Source of the DNA: Bacteroidaceae bacterium
Lineage (GTDB): Bacteria > Bacteroidota > Bacteroidia > Bacteroidales > Bacteroidaceae
Assembly (NCBI GenBank): GCA_017429525.1
Contig: JAFROT010000048.1
Span: 55,063 to 119,062 of the forward strand
Length of the DNA stretch: 64,000 bases
Reading direction: 5' to 3'
Shown: in pieces, positions 27,097 to 36,247 of the stretch
Numbering within the stretch: the first letter of the stretch is position 1
Layout: each line of letters opens with the position of its first letter
Made by a program: the position numbers and the translations under genes
The notes under the pieces: model-generated
Told to the model about the DNA's origin: nothing
Database searches by the model: none
What the model saw: only the letters and a program-made list of their open reading frames with translations

Positions 27097-28896
27097 ATGT
27101 CAAACTTAACAAACATTCAACCTCTCGAGGACTTCGATTGGGAAGGCTACGAGAAGGGAACCGCTCAAGCTGAGCAAAGCCGCGAAGAGCAGGAAGCTGC
27201 TTACGACAAGAGCCTGAACAATGTCGGCGACCACGACGTCGTAGACGGCACTGTCATCGCAATCAACAAGCGCGAAGTCGTTGTGAACATCGGTTTCAAG
27301 AGCGACGGCATCATTTCCGCCAACGAATTCCGCTACAACCCTGACCTGAAGGTGGGAGACACCGTAGAGGTCTACATCGAGAATCAGGAAGATAAGAAAG
27401 GTCAGCTCATCCTCTCTCATAAGAAGGCTCGCGCCACCAAGAGCTGGGAGCGCGTCAATGCCGCTCTGGAGAACGAGGAGATTATCAAGGGCTTTGTCAA
27501 GTGCCGCACGAAGGGCGGTATGATCGTCGACGTCTTCGGCATCGAGGCATTCTTGCCCGGCAGCCAGATTGACGTGAAGCCCATCCGCGACTACGACGTC
27601 TTCGTCGGCAAGACGATGGAGTTCAAGGTCGTGAAGATCAATCAGGATTATCGCAATGTCGTCGTCAGCCACAAGGCCCTCATTGAGGCTGAGCTGGAGG
27701 CGCAGAAGAAAGAAATCATCTCCAAACTGGAGAAGGGTCAGGTGCTCGAGGGTACCGTCAAGAATATCACTTCCTATGGCGTATTCATCGACCTGGGTGG
27801 TGTCGACGGTCTCGTCCATATCACCGACCTCAGCTGGGGCCGTGTCAGCGATCCTCATGAGGTTGTTGAACTCGACCAGAAGCTCAACGTCGTTATCCTT
27901 GATTTCGACGAGGAGAAGAAACGCATCGCTCTCGGTCTGAAGCAGCTCACTCCTCATCCTTGGGACGCTCTCGATCCTAACCTCAAGGTTGGCGATCATG
28001 TCAAGGGTAAGGTTGTCGTCATGGCCGACTACGGTGCATTCATCGAGATCGCTCCGGGTGTCGAAGGTCTCATCCACGTCAGCGAGATGAGCTGGAGCCA
28101 GCACCTGCGTAGCGCTCAGGACTTCATGAAGGTTGGTGACGAGGTCGAAGCAGTCATCCTGACCCTCGACCGCGAGGAGCGCAAGATGAGCCTCGGCATC
28201 AAACAGCTGAAGGAAGATCCGTGGGAGAGCATCGAGGTGAAATATCCCGTTGGCAGCAAGCATACGGCACGCGTTCGCAACTTCACCAACTTCGGCGTCT
28301 TCGTAGAGCTCGAAGAAGGTGTGGATGGCCTGATCCATATCAGCGACCTCAGCTGGACCAAGAAGATCAAGCACCCCAGCGAGTTCACCAAGATTGGTGA
28401 CGAGATTGAGGTCGTTGTCCTCGAAATCGACAAGGACAACCGTCGTCTCAGCCTCGGTCACAAGCAGCTCGAGGAGAATCCTTGGGATGTCTTCGAGACC
28501 GTCTTCACTCGCGACAGCGTGCACGAAGGTACCATCGTCGAGCTCCTCGACAAGGGTGCTGTCATCCAGCTCGAGTATGGCGTCGAAGGTTTTGCTACGC
28601 CCAAGCACCTCGTGAAGGAAGATGGCAGCCAGGCTCAGCAGGGCGAGAAACTTCCCTTCAAGGTCATTGAGTTCAACAAGGACAGCAAGCGCATCATCCT
28701 CTCGCACAGTCGTATTTTCGAGGATGCCGCTCGCACTGAGGCTCGCGAGGCTCGCAAGGCCGAGCGTGCAGCCACCAAGCGTCCTGCTAAGGCTAAGGAA
28801 GAGCAGCCCGTGATCCAGAATCAGGCCGCAAGCACCACCCTTGGTGACATCGACGCTCTGGCTGAGCTCAAGGCTAAGCTCGAGAAAGGCGAGTAA
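27097..28896 (+). CDS. rpsA: 30S ribosomal protein S1
   Basis: 599 residues with six S1 (OB-fold) repeats, recognisable by recurring units such as GTVKNITSYGVFIDLGGVDG, GKVVVMADYGAFIEI and ARVRNFTNFGVFVELEEG, each followed by HITDLSW/HVSEMSW-type strands. S1 binds mRNA leaders on the 30S subunit. Its large size and acidic N-terminus (about 1-45) are normal for Bacteroidota. Codon use is strongly biased to a few codons, as for a highly expressed gene. GC-rich hairpins follow. Confidence 0.97.
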   Translation: MSNLTNIQPLEDFDWEGYEKGTAQAEQSREEQEAAYDKSLNNVGDHDVVDGTVIAINKREVVVNIGFKSDGIISANEFRYNPDLKVGDTVEVYIENQEDKKGQLILSHKKARATKSWERVNAALENEEIIKGFVKCRTKGGMIVDVFGIEAFLPGSQIDVKPIRDYDVFVGKTMEFKVVKINQDYRNVVVSHKALIEAELEAQKKEIISKLEKGQVLEGTVKNITSYGVFIDLGGVDGLVHITDLSWGRVSDPHEVVELDQKLNVVILDFDEEKKRIALGLKQLTPHPWDALDPNLKVGDHVKGKVVVMADYGAFIEIAPGVEGLIHVSEMSWSQHLRSAQDFMKVGDEVEAVILTLDREERKMSLGIKQLKEDPWESIEVKYPVGSKHTARVRNFTNFGVFVELEEGVDGLIHISDLSWTKKIKHPSEFTKIGDEIEVVVLEIDKDNRRLSLGHKQLEENPWDVFETVFTRDSVHEGTIVELLDKGAVIQLEYGVEGFATPKHLVKEDGSQAQQGEKLPFKVIEFNKDSKRIILSHSRIFEDAARTEAREARKAERAATKRPAKAKEEQPVIQNQAASTTLGDIDALAELKAKLEKGE

Positions 28897-28946
28897 TCAC
28901 GACATCAACGTGCTTGAGGCGCAACGCCTTTAGCCCCGCTATCTTC

Positions 28947-29021
28947 AGCGCCCGCGCGCGTACCTTATATATATAAGTGTCGCGTACGGGCGCTCTCTGT
29001 ATCCCTATCGTTTTTAGGGAT
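28947..29021 (+). terminator. Double hairpin downstream of rpsA
   Basis: First hairpin: GCGCCCG at 28948-28954 pairs with CGGGCGC at 28987-28993, around an inner CTTATATATATAAG palindrome. Second: ATCCCTA (29001-29007) pairs with TAGGGAT (29015-29021), with TTTTT in the loop. Probably ends rpsA transcription. Confidence 0.6.
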
Positions 29022-29120
29022 TTTCTCCTCACGTTTTCGGCAATTCCCTTTGCGGTATCACGAAAAATGATTTCCTTTGCACTGTCAATAAGACAAATAA
29101 CCCTCAAAAACGATACAACT

Positions 29121-30041
29121 ATGAAGCGCTTGATGACAACTTTGGCAGTGATGGTGATGATGGTCACCTCCGCCGCAGCAATGAGCTTCTCGAAGGCTCG
29201 CAAGGAAGCCCTCTTCCTCTCCGATAAGATGGCCTATGAGCTTAGCCTGAGTCTCTCGCAGTACGAAGCTGTCTATGAGATCAACCTCGACTACTTCCTT
29301 GGCCTCTATAACCCCGCCGACCTCGATGGCGTCTACTGGCTCCGTCGTAATGCCGACCTGCGTTACGTGCTCAGTGAGTGGCAGTGGTTGCGCTATACCA
29401 CTATCCCTGACTTCTATCGTCCCATGTCGTGGGTTCGTCGTCACACGTTCAGCCTCGTGCTCCGCAACCGCTACTACGATGCAGCCCATTTCTACTACGA
29501 TCGTCCCGCTGTCTACTACAACTTCCGTGGCGGTCACAACACGGGCCATACAAGCTTCTATGCCAACCGCGACTTCCACCGCCCCGCTAGCCCTGGCGCA
29601 ACGATGCACTATGGCAGTTCGTCGCCCGCCAGTCATGGAACGACGCGCGGTAGCACTCGCGGAACGGCAAGCTATCACATCGGCAGCGCTGGTGTAAGTG
29701 GTGGTAATGCAGGTGCAGCTTCGCGTCCTGCCACGACCAACAACGGCAATGCTCGTACGGGCAGCACCCGCAGCAATAACGCAGCTACCCAGTACAATGC
29801 TGATGCTCACCACCACACGCCCTCGACCACGACTCAGCCCGCCACTTCGCGTCCCGAGAGCTTCAGCGGTTCGCAGCGAGGCGCAAGGCGCAGCACCACC
29901 ACAACAACTACTACGACGACCACCTCAACGACCCGCTCTTCCAATAATGCCTCGACATCCCGTGGCTCGAGCAGCGGCAGCTCTCGCAGCACGAACAGTG
30001 GTAGCACCCGTGGCAACAGCGGCGGTTCGCGTGGACGCTAA
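29121..30041 (+). CDS. Exported protein with Ser/Thr/Gly/Arg-rich low-complexity tail, unknown function
   Basis: 306 residues from MKRLMTTLAVMVMMVTSAAA (29121), a signal peptide. The N-terminal part (about 20-150) is Tyr/Arg/Leu-rich (EALFLSDKMAYELSLS, VYEINLDYFLGLY, VLSEWQWLRY). Residues about 160-306 are low complexity: Ser, Thr, Gly, Arg and Asn, with a run of ten threonines near 250 and repeated GSTRG/GSSRS units, which could be O-glycosylated or surface-exposed. No family is recognised. The codon usage of the Thr run varies, so it is not simple slippage of one codon. A terminator follows. Confidence 0.75.
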   Translation: MKRLMTTLAVMVMMVTSAAAMSFSKARKEALFLSDKMAYELSLSLSQYEAVYEINLDYFLGLYNPADLDGVYWLRRNADLRYVLSEWQWLRYTTIPDFYRPMSWVRRHTFSLVLRNRYYDAAHFYYDRPAVYYNFRGGHNTGHTSFYANRDFHRPASPGATMHYGSSSPASHGTTRGSTRGTASYHIGSAGVSGGNAGAASRPATTNNGNARTGSTRSNNAATQYNADAHHHTPSTTTQPATSRPESFSGSQRGARRSTTTTTTTTTTSTTRSSNNASTSRGSSSGSSRSTNSGSTRGNSGGSRGR

Positions 30042-30095
30042 AAGCAGTTAATCGCTATTCTCTTTCACCTGCCTGTGAAGGTGGGTAGATAAACA

Positions 30096-30130
30096 AAAAA
30101 GGCAGAGGACTCATCGTTCTCTGCCTTTTT
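30096..30130. terminator. Bidirectional terminator
   Basis: AAAAAGGCAGAG (30096-30107) pairs with CTCTGCCTTTTT (30119-30130) between convergent genes. Confidence 0.88.
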
Positions 30131-30186
30131 CCTATTGAATAGAAACTATAGATGCAATAGAATAAAAAGACGCTAAAGGAATTTTT

Positions 30187-30900
30187 TCACCGGATATCGC
30201 CCTTTGTGCGGATGACGTCGAAGAGGTAAGAAAGCTTCAGCGCAATGGCTCCGTTGGCAGAGCGGCCGAAAGGGTCTTTCTTGCCGTTGTGGAAAATGTC
30301 GCTGAGGCCGTAGTAATAGCGAGCGTCGAGCAGGAAATGGCCGATACCTGTGCTCACTTCGAGGCCAATACCTCCAGCGAGACCGTATTCGAATTTGTTC
30401 TCCACGTCCTTGCCGTACTGCTGGGTGACGTTGTTGGGGCGTGGCCGGCCCTCCCATGGATCGCTGTAGTGCTCGACGTCACTGAGGAAGTAGCTCAGTT
30501 GGGGACCTACTTGAAAGAAGAACTGGGCGCCACGGCGCTCACGTCCCCAACCCATGCGGGCAAAGATCGGCAACTGGAAATAGCGAATATCGCGACTATA
30601 AGTGTCCTCATTGTATTCAATCAGCTCGCGCCATCCGAGATTAGCGTAGTTCAGTTCCGCTTGAATGGCACAGATGGCAGAGAAATATTTCTCGCAGGTA
30701 TAACGGATGCTGAGTCCCATGGTCTCGCCCCCTTTCCATTGTTGTTTAATTGTAGGGGTGAAGGAGACGCGGTTAATCACGTAGCCGCCGTTGACGCCGA
30801 TGGCCAAGTCGTTACGCGGCAGTCCTACCTGCGCTTGGGCACAGGCGCAGACGATGAATGTGATGATGGCAGTGAGGAATCGGGGTGCAGCAGGACTCAT
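30187..30900 (-). CDS. PorT-like outer-membrane beta-barrel protein
   Basis: 237 residues with a signal peptide ending CACAQA. Alternating amphipathic strands and a terminal IALKLSYLFDV fit the eight-strand OMP_b-brl_2/PorT-type barrel, including GVNGGYVINRVSF, QAELNYANLGW and YGLAGGIGLEVSTG. PorT proteins are linked to type IX secretion in Porphyromonas, but many paralogues have other roles. It is the last gene of the bamD operon, overlapping the preceding gene by 4 nt. Confidence 0.8.
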   Translation of the reverse strand: MSPAAPRFLTAIITFIVCACAQAQVGLPRNDLAIGVNGGYVINRVSFTPTIKQQWKGGETMGLSIRYTCEKYFSAICAIQAELNYANLGWRELIEYNEDTYSRDIRYFQLPIFARMGWGRERRGAQFFFQVGPQLSYFLSDVEHYSDPWEGRPRPNNVTQQYGKDVENKFEYGLAGGIGLEVSTGIGHFLLDARYYYGLSDIFHNGKKDPFGRSANGAIALKLSYLFDVIRTKGDIR

Positions 30901-32042
30901 TGATTACGATAGAGTATTTCTACGGCCTGATAATTCGTGTAGTGTACAATCTCTACGAAGGTGTTGATATGGCCATTGCCATCGCCTTGATTGACGAAGC
31001 GCAGCGGGTTCTGGAATGGTTTGGTGTCAACTGCGACGAGGTTGGCTTCGAACAGTTTGCCATAACGTGCAATGCCATGGAGGAAGTAGTAGCCGAGGTC
31101 GAAGCCGAGGAGGCCGTAGCGGGGGAACGTCGGCGCTATCGGCCACCGGCAGAAGTCCTGAAATTTTTGTTCGAGCTGTAGCGTAAGCGGTTCGTTGGGG
31201 TCGCGGTAGAAGGGCGTGTAGATGTACGTATCGAACTGATAGAAGTCACTTAGCATCTGCGAGGCATAGCTCTGCCAAGCAGGATATCCGAAGAGCGAGA
31301 TGTGCAAGTGTGTGTGTGCAGCGAGGTAGTCGCGCAAGCGATTGCGCAGGGCGTTGATGGCCTGCAGACTAGATGAATTGAGCACCAGAATGTTGTTTTT
31401 TTCGAGTGCTAAGGCATGATTGTAAGCCTCGTCGCTATCATCCACTTTCACTTGCTGGACATAGACTCCACGTTCGTCCATGGCCATTCTGACGCGCTCG
31501 ACAAGGGCTGCACCCTCGTCGTTCTGCTCACCGCAATCCACGATGACCACATTCTCTTCCGGGAAGAGATTTTGAATGAACCAAGCTGCTTCTCGCTGGA
31601 CGATGCTGCGTGGCGCGTTGACCAGATAGTGCTTTGGGTGGCCTTCGACGTGCGTTGATATGCTGGTGAATGGCACCACAAGTCGTGTCCCGTGAAGGTC
31701 GCAGTAGTCAGCCAGCGCAGGCAGTTGAGCCGCATCGAGGGGACCGAATACGATGTCGAGATTGACGAGTTGGCGGGTGGCTATTAGCGAGTCCATGGCA
31801 GCAGCCGTGTTACCCGAGTGCAACGCCACGATGTCAATGGAACATCCTTGGCGTCTGACGCTGTCAGCGGCCATGAGAAGTCCTTGGTAGAACTCGACCA
31901 TCTTAGCGCCTCGTGGTGATTTCTCCTTGAGAGGTAGTACGACTCCCACACGGACGTAGCCTGTCGTCACCTGTGCCATGATGGGCAAGGCGCTGAGGAA
32001 CAGCGTCAGCGTGCAAGCAAGAAATCGGGTGAGGCGGTTCAT
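30897..32042 (-). CDS. Periplasmic-binding-protein-fold (type 1) exported protein
   Basis: 381 residues with a signal peptide (ending LPIMAQ). The core resembles Peripla_BP_6/LivJ: RVGVVLPLKEKSPRGAKMVEFYQGLLMA, then DIVFGPLDAAQLPALADYC and NVVIVDCGEQND. No transporter genes accompany it. The setting among bamD, rpoZ and an outer-membrane barrel suggests an envelope role (compare LpoA-like sensors) rather than amino-acid uptake; this is inference. Confidence 0.75.
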   Translation of the reverse strand: MNRLTRFLACTLTLFLSALPIMAQVTTGYVRVGVVLPLKEKSPRGAKMVEFYQGLLMAADSVRRQGCSIDIVALHSGNTAAAMDSLIATRQLVNLDIVFGPLDAAQLPALADYCDLHGTRLVVPFTSISTHVEGHPKHYLVNAPRSIVQREAAWFIQNLFPEENVVIVDCGEQNDEGAALVERVRMAMDERGVYVQQVKVDDSDEAYNHALALEKNNILVLNSSSLQAINALRNRLRDYLAAHTHLHISLFGYPAWQSYASQMLSDFYQFDTYIYTPFYRDPNEPLTLQLEQKFQDFCRWPIAPTFPRYGLLGFDLGYYFLHGIARYGKLFEANLVAVDTKPFQNPLRFVNQGDGNGHINTFVEIVHYTNYQAVEILYRNQ

Positions 32043-32057
32043 ACTTGAAGTTAGAGG

Positions 32058-32594
32058 TCAACGCAGGCGGTCGAGCGAGCGCACGAGTGCTTCGTCCTTC
32101 AGAATAGCGCGGAAGGCCAGAAAGGCGAGAATCATGGCGATGGCCGGGAAGGCCGCCCAAGGCGTGGGGCGGAATTCTGTGCCAAGGTCGCGCGGCAGGA
32201 TAAAGGCAAAAGCTGTGTAGACTGCATTCCAGCCCATCAAGAGGATGGCGCAGAGCATGGCCAGACGTGCCTGAACGAGACGGAATTTGTAGATGAAGAT
32301 GGTAAATGCTAGGCCTGCGGTCGTCAGCAGTAGCACGGCAAACAGCGCCCACGGCGTGAAGAGGTGGTTCCCTTCGGCATCAGCAGCCAATACGGGTGTG
32401 GCGTCGGTTGCTGATGCGGGAGCGTTGGTAAGTGTGTCGCCAATCTGCGAGGGCATATGAATCCACAGGTTGTAGAGCGTGGCCATGGGCTCGCCCGTCT
32501 CGGGGTGCGTGAACAAGCCGATAGGCAAGCAGAGGCAAGCCATGCAGAGGACGACAGCCAAGAGCAGATAGACGGTCTGAATGCGTTGGATCAT
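32058..32594 (-). CDS. DUF4293 four-helix membrane protein
   Basis: 178 residues beginning MIQRIQTVYLLLAVVL, the signature N-terminus of DUF4293. Four membrane spans at about 7-25, 78-98, 106-128 and 140-160. Function is unknown. The gene is commonly found next to rpoZ in Bacteroidota, as here (30 nt after it). Confidence 0.88.
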   Translation of the reverse strand: MIQRIQTVYLLLAVVLCMACLCLPIGLFTHPETGEPMATLYNLWIHMPSQIGDTLTNAPASATDATPVLAADAEGNHLFTPWALFAVLLLTTAGLAFTIFIYKFRLVQARLAMLCAILLMGWNAVYTAFAFILPRDLGTEFRPTPWAAFPAIAMILAFLAFRAILKDEALVRSLDRLR

Positions 32595-32624
32595 AGTAGG
32601 GATTCCGTGATGAGGGTGAGTGGT

Positions 32625-32963
32625 TTAGAAATCCTCCTCCTCGTTGTCCTTGGCGGGATTGCGATAGTAGATCTTGCCATCGCGGAATTCCTGTGTGGCA
32701 ATCAGGCTGGGCTTAGGCATCTTCTCGTAGAAGCGACTGATCTCAATCTGTTCGCGGTTCTCAAATACCTCGTCGAGGTTGTCATTCGTCGAAGCGAACT
32801 CCTGCAGCTTTTTGGAGATCTCGGTCTTCAGGTCCGAGCTGATCTGATTGGCGCGCTTGGCGATGATGGCTACGCTCTCGTAGATGTTTCCAGTCTCTTC
32901 GCAGAGGTCCATGATGTTCTGGGTTACCGTTGTGGTGGGTGCGTTGGTTTTCTTGTAATCCAT
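32625..32963 (-). CDS. rpoZ: RNA polymerase omega-like subunit (RpoZ/Rpb6)
   Basis: 112 residues, matching the Bacteroidota form of omega: NIYESVAIIAKRANQISSDLK carries the conserved Rpb6/omega core, followed by ISKKLQEFAS and an acidic C-terminus (NEEEDF). It stabilises the beta-prime subunit. Placed between bamD and DUF4293, the usual order in the phylum. Confidence 0.85.
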   Translation of the reverse strand: MDYKKTNAPTTTVTQNIMDLCEETGNIYESVAIIAKRANQISSDLKTEISKKLQEFASTNDNLDEVFENREQIEISRFYEKMPKPSLIATQEFRDGKIYYRNPAKDNEEEDF

Positions 32964-33037
32964 GATGATATTTTAGCTATTTACGATTCTATAGATGCTT
33001 TAGATTCAAAATGATGAATAGGCGTTATGTTCTTCCC

Positions 33038-33883
33038 CTATTCGTCTTCTAGGGGTTGGCCTTTGAGGGCACGCTGGCTCTTGACGAGGTATTCTTGTGC
33101 TTCCTTCAGGTATTTCGATTCGGGGAACTCGTTTGCAAAGCCATAGTACTCGTCTATGGTTTGGCGGAAGCGCTCCAAGCGTTTGTCCTCGACGCTTTGT
33201 CGAGCGAGATGATAGCGTGAGCGAAGGGCCAGCAACATGAACTGTTCGCGCCGTTCGGGCTTGGCGTAAGGATAGTCGCGCAGGGCGTTCTCGGCGCAGA
33301 CGATGCAAGCCTCGTAGTTGGAACCTCCGTGCAGGCTATTGAGCATGTAGCTTCCGAGGTCATAGTAGAGTTTAGCTGCGAGGTAGTCCTTCTCGACCAG
33401 ATGGTCTTGCAGTTCCTGAATCATTTCTTGTGTCTGGTCCTTCAGTCGCGTGTAAGGGTAAGCCTCGAGGAACGTCAACAGCTCGGCGATGGCCGCATTC
33501 GTCGTCGACTGGTCCAGCCGTGGATCGGGAACGGCTTCGAAGAGCGAACGCCCGGCATAATAGTGCGCATCCTCCACGTAGAAGCCTTTGGGATAGCTTT
33601 GGTAGTATTTCTTGAACGCCTGCGCTGCCGACTCGAGGTCGCCGCTCTGATAGGCGCTCTGGGCCATCAGGTAGAGACATTCCTCGCCGTAGCCGCTGCC
33701 TTTCATTGCGGTGACAAGGCTGGTGAACAGCTCATAGGCGCGGGTATATTGCCCACGCACATAACACGCCTTCGCCACTTCGTATTTATATTCGTAGTCG
33801 CCATGCTTCTGTACGGCATTGTATTCGCCGCAACCCGTCAGCACGAGCAAAGCCAGAAGCAACGATGAGAACACTCTTTTCAT
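33038..33883 (-). CDS. bamD: Outer-membrane assembly lipoprotein BamD
   Basis: 281 residues from MKRVFSSLLLALLVLTGC (33883), a lipoprotein signal with Cys at 18. TPR repeats follow: CYVRGQYTRAYELFTSLV, YQSGDLESAAQAFKKYYQSYP and EALRDYPYAK-type helices. The EYNAVQK and KYEVAKACY segments are typical of BamD. It works with BamA to insert beta-barrels. The ORF is open upstream, but the -7 box at 33914 supports this start. First gene of a five-gene operon running to 30187. Confidence 0.92.
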   Translation of the reverse strand: MKRVFSSLLLALLVLTGCGEYNAVQKHGDYEYKYEVAKACYVRGQYTRAYELFTSLVTAMKGSGYGEECLYLMAQSAYQSGDLESAAQAFKKYYQSYPKGFYVEDAHYYAGRSLFEAVPDPRLDQSTTNAAIAELLTFLEAYPYTRLKDQTQEMIQELQDHLVEKDYLAAKLYYDLGSYMLNSLHGGSNYEACIVCAENALRDYPYAKPERREQFMLLALRSRYHLARQSVEDKRLERFRQTIDEYYGFANEFPESKYLKEAQEYLVKSQRALKGQPLEDE

Positions 33884-33906
33884 AGTCTTCGAGAGATAAT
33901 TGCCTG

Positions 33907-33914
33907 CAAAGGTA
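33907..33914 (-). promoter_or_regulatory. TAnnTTTG -7 box for the bamD operon
   Basis: TACCTTTG on the minus strand, 23 nt upstream of the bamD ATG. Confidence 0.65.
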
Positions 33915-33986
33915 CGCCTTTCTGCTGAAATGGCCAAACCAAATGACTTTTTTTAATATAAATTAGGTACGGGCGGGCATCTGCGG

Positions 33987-34033
33987 AGCCAAAATAGTTC
34001 CCGAAAGCCACTTTTGGCTCGATTATTTTGGCT
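33987..34033 (+). promoter_or_regulatory. Repeated AGCCAAAA inverted motifs upstream of uvrB
   Basis: AGCCAAAATA (33987-33996) and TATTTTGGCT (34024-34033) are exact inverted repeats, with AGCCACTTTTGGCT between them. They lie 32-78 nt before the uvrB start and could be an operator; no known consensus is matched. Confidence 0.45.
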
Positions 34034-34064
34034 ATCTCGGCAAAAATGTAGACCTTTGCAGCTC

Positions 34065-36137
34065 ATGACGCAATTTATTCTCACTTCCAAATACGAACCT
34101 ACGGGCGATCAACCCGAGGCCATCGAGCAGCTCACGCAGGGCGTGCTCGACGGCGTGCCTGCGCAGACGCTCCTGGGCGTCACGGGCTCGGGCAAGACGT
34201 TCACGATCGCCAACGTCATTCGCAACGTTGGGCGTCCTACGCTCATCCTTTCCCACAATAAGACGCTGGCTGCCCAGCTCTACGGCGAGATGAAGTCGTT
34301 CTTCCCGCATAATGCTGTCGAGTACTACGTCAGCTACTATGACTACTATCAGCCCGAGGCATACATCCCCTCCACGGATACTTATATCGAAAAGGACCTC
34401 GCCATCAACGACGAGATCGACAAGTTGCGCCTTGCCGCCACTTCAGCCCTGCTCTCTGGACGTAAGGACGTTATTGTCGTCAGTTCCGTCTCGTGCATCT
34501 ATGGTATGGGCAATCCTGCAGCCTTCTACGACAACGTTATTGCGCTGACAAAGGGGCAGACGCTCGACCGCAACATGCTCTTGCGGCGCTTGAACGACTC
34601 GCTCTACACGCGCAACGACGTCAGCCTGTCGCGTGGGGAATATCGCGTCAAGGGCGACACCGTCGATGTCTTCTTGGCCTACTCCGACAATCTCCTTCGC
34701 ATCACTTTCTGGGATGATGAGATTGACGCCATCGAGGAAGTGGATCCCGCCACAGGCACCCGGCTGGGCGAGTTTCAGGAGTACCGCGTCTATCCCGCTA
34801 ATCTCTTCATGACCACCAAGGAGCAGACCCTCGCCGCCATCCATCAGATTGAGGACGATCTGGCCGAACGCGTGCGTTACTTCGAGGAGATAGGCAAGAC
34901 GCTTGAGGCCAAGCGCTTGTATGAGCGCGTCACCTACGACATGGAGATGATACGCGAGTTGGGCCACTGCTCAGGTATTGAGAACTATAGCCGCTACTTC
35001 GATGGCCGCTCGGCAGGTACGCGCCCCTATTGCCTGCTTGACTTCTTCCCCGAGGATTTCCTATTGGTTATCGACGAGAGCCACGTCAGTGTGCCTCAGA
35101 TCTCGGCTATGTACGGTGGTGATCGTGCTCGCAAGACCAATCTCGTGCAGTACGGCTTCCGCCTGCCGGCCGCCATGGACAACCGTCCGCTCAAGTTCGA
35201 GGAGTTCGAAGCGCTCACGCATCAGGTCATCTACGTCAGTGCCACCCCTGCCGACTATGAATTGGCGCAGAGCGAAGGTATTATCGTCGAGCAGGTCATT
35301 CGTCCCACGGGGCTGTTGGATCCCGTCATCGAGGTGCGCCCTACCGTCAATCAGGTCGACGACTTGATGGAGGAGATTCAGCAGCGCATCGAGCAGGACG
35401 AGCGCACCTTGGTCACCACGCTCACTAAACGCATGGCCGAGGAACTGACTGAGTACTTGCTGAACAACGGCATCAGCGCCCGCTATATCCACAGCGATGT
35501 CGACACGCTGGAGCGTGTTCAGATTATGGACGACCTGCGTGCTGGCAAGTTTGACGTCCTTGTGGGTGTCAATCTCTTGCGCGAAGGGCTCGACTTGCCC
35601 GAGGTCTCGCTCGTCGCCATCCTCGATGCCGACAAGGAAGGTTTCCTCCGCAGCCACCGCTCGCTCACGCAGACCGTAGGGCGTGCAGCCCGCAACATCC
35701 ATGGCAAGGCCATCATGTATGGCGACACCATCACGGGCTCCATGCGGCAGACCATCGACGAGACCAATCGCCGACGTGAGAAGCAGCTGCGCTACAACGA
35801 AGAACATGGCATTACGCCCACTCAGGTGCGCAAGGATCGAACGATGGGCGACCTCGTCTCGGCTCATCAGGAGCTCAGCGCCGATCGCGACCGCCGTGCT
35901 TACGTCGAGCCCGAGCGCCCAGTGGAGGTCAATGTCCGTCTGCGTCCTGTCGAGGGCGAACCCGTCGCTGCCGAAGCGGGAGCCGAATACCTTACCCGCG
36001 ACGAGATGCGTAAGCTCGTCGACCGTCTGCGTCGTCAGATGCAGGATGCCGCCAAGAAACTCGATTTCATCACCGCTGCTCAGTTGCGCGACCAGATGCT
36101 TTCCCTCATGACCCAACTCGATGAGGCTGAGGCTTGA
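34065..36137 (+). CDS. uvrB: Excinuclease ABC subunit B
   Basis: 690 residues starting MTQFILTSKYEPTGDQPEAI (34065); the frame is open 17 codons upstream, but this is the family N-terminus. Helicase motifs: GVTGSGKTFTIANV (Walker A), the beta-hairpin VEYYVSYYDYYQPEAYIP, DESHVSVPQ (motif II) and QTVGRAARN (motif VI). A C-terminal UVR motif lies at about 645-685. It verifies damage after UvrA loading and recruits UvrC. CTTTG lies directly upstream of the start, so the leader may be very short. Confidence 0.97.
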   Translation: MTQFILTSKYEPTGDQPEAIEQLTQGVLDGVPAQTLLGVTGSGKTFTIANVIRNVGRPTLILSHNKTLAAQLYGEMKSFFPHNAVEYYVSYYDYYQPEAYIPSTDTYIEKDLAINDEIDKLRLAATSALLSGRKDVIVVSSVSCIYGMGNPAAFYDNVIALTKGQTLDRNMLLRRLNDSLYTRNDVSLSRGEYRVKGDTVDVFLAYSDNLLRITFWDDEIDAIEEVDPATGTRLGEFQEYRVYPANLFMTTKEQTLAAIHQIEDDLAERVRYFEEIGKTLEAKRLYERVTYDMEMIRELGHCSGIENYSRYFDGRSAGTRPYCLLDFFPEDFLLVIDESHVSVPQISAMYGGDRARKTNLVQYGFRLPAAMDNRPLKFEEFEALTHQVIYVSATPADYELAQSEGIIVEQVIRPTGLLDPVIEVRPTVNQVDDLMEEIQQRIEQDERTLVTTLTKRMAEELTEYLLNNGISARYIHSDVDTLERVQIMDDLRAGKFDVLVGVNLLREGLDLPEVSLVAILDADKEGFLRSHRSLTQTVGRAARNIHGKAIMYGDTITGSMRQTIDETNRRREKQLRYNEEHGITPTQVRKDRTMGDLVSAHQELSADRDRRAYVEPERPVEVNVRLRPVEGEPVAAEAGAEYLTRDEMRKLVDRLRRQMQDAAKKLDFITAAQLRDQMLSLMTQLDEAEA

Positions 36138-36247
36138 GACCCTCGAAGTCCCAGCGTATGCGATCTTTCACTTATTGGTACACTTTTTTTAGAGAAGCAA
36201 TTCTCTGTTTATTCATTTATTATTAATCAGCTAAACAAACAAAAGTA

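Noticed and set aside
27106-28707. 533-codon minus-strand frame opposite rpsA
   Set aside because: Shadow of a highly expressed gene with biased codon use; no domain resemblance and no promoter.
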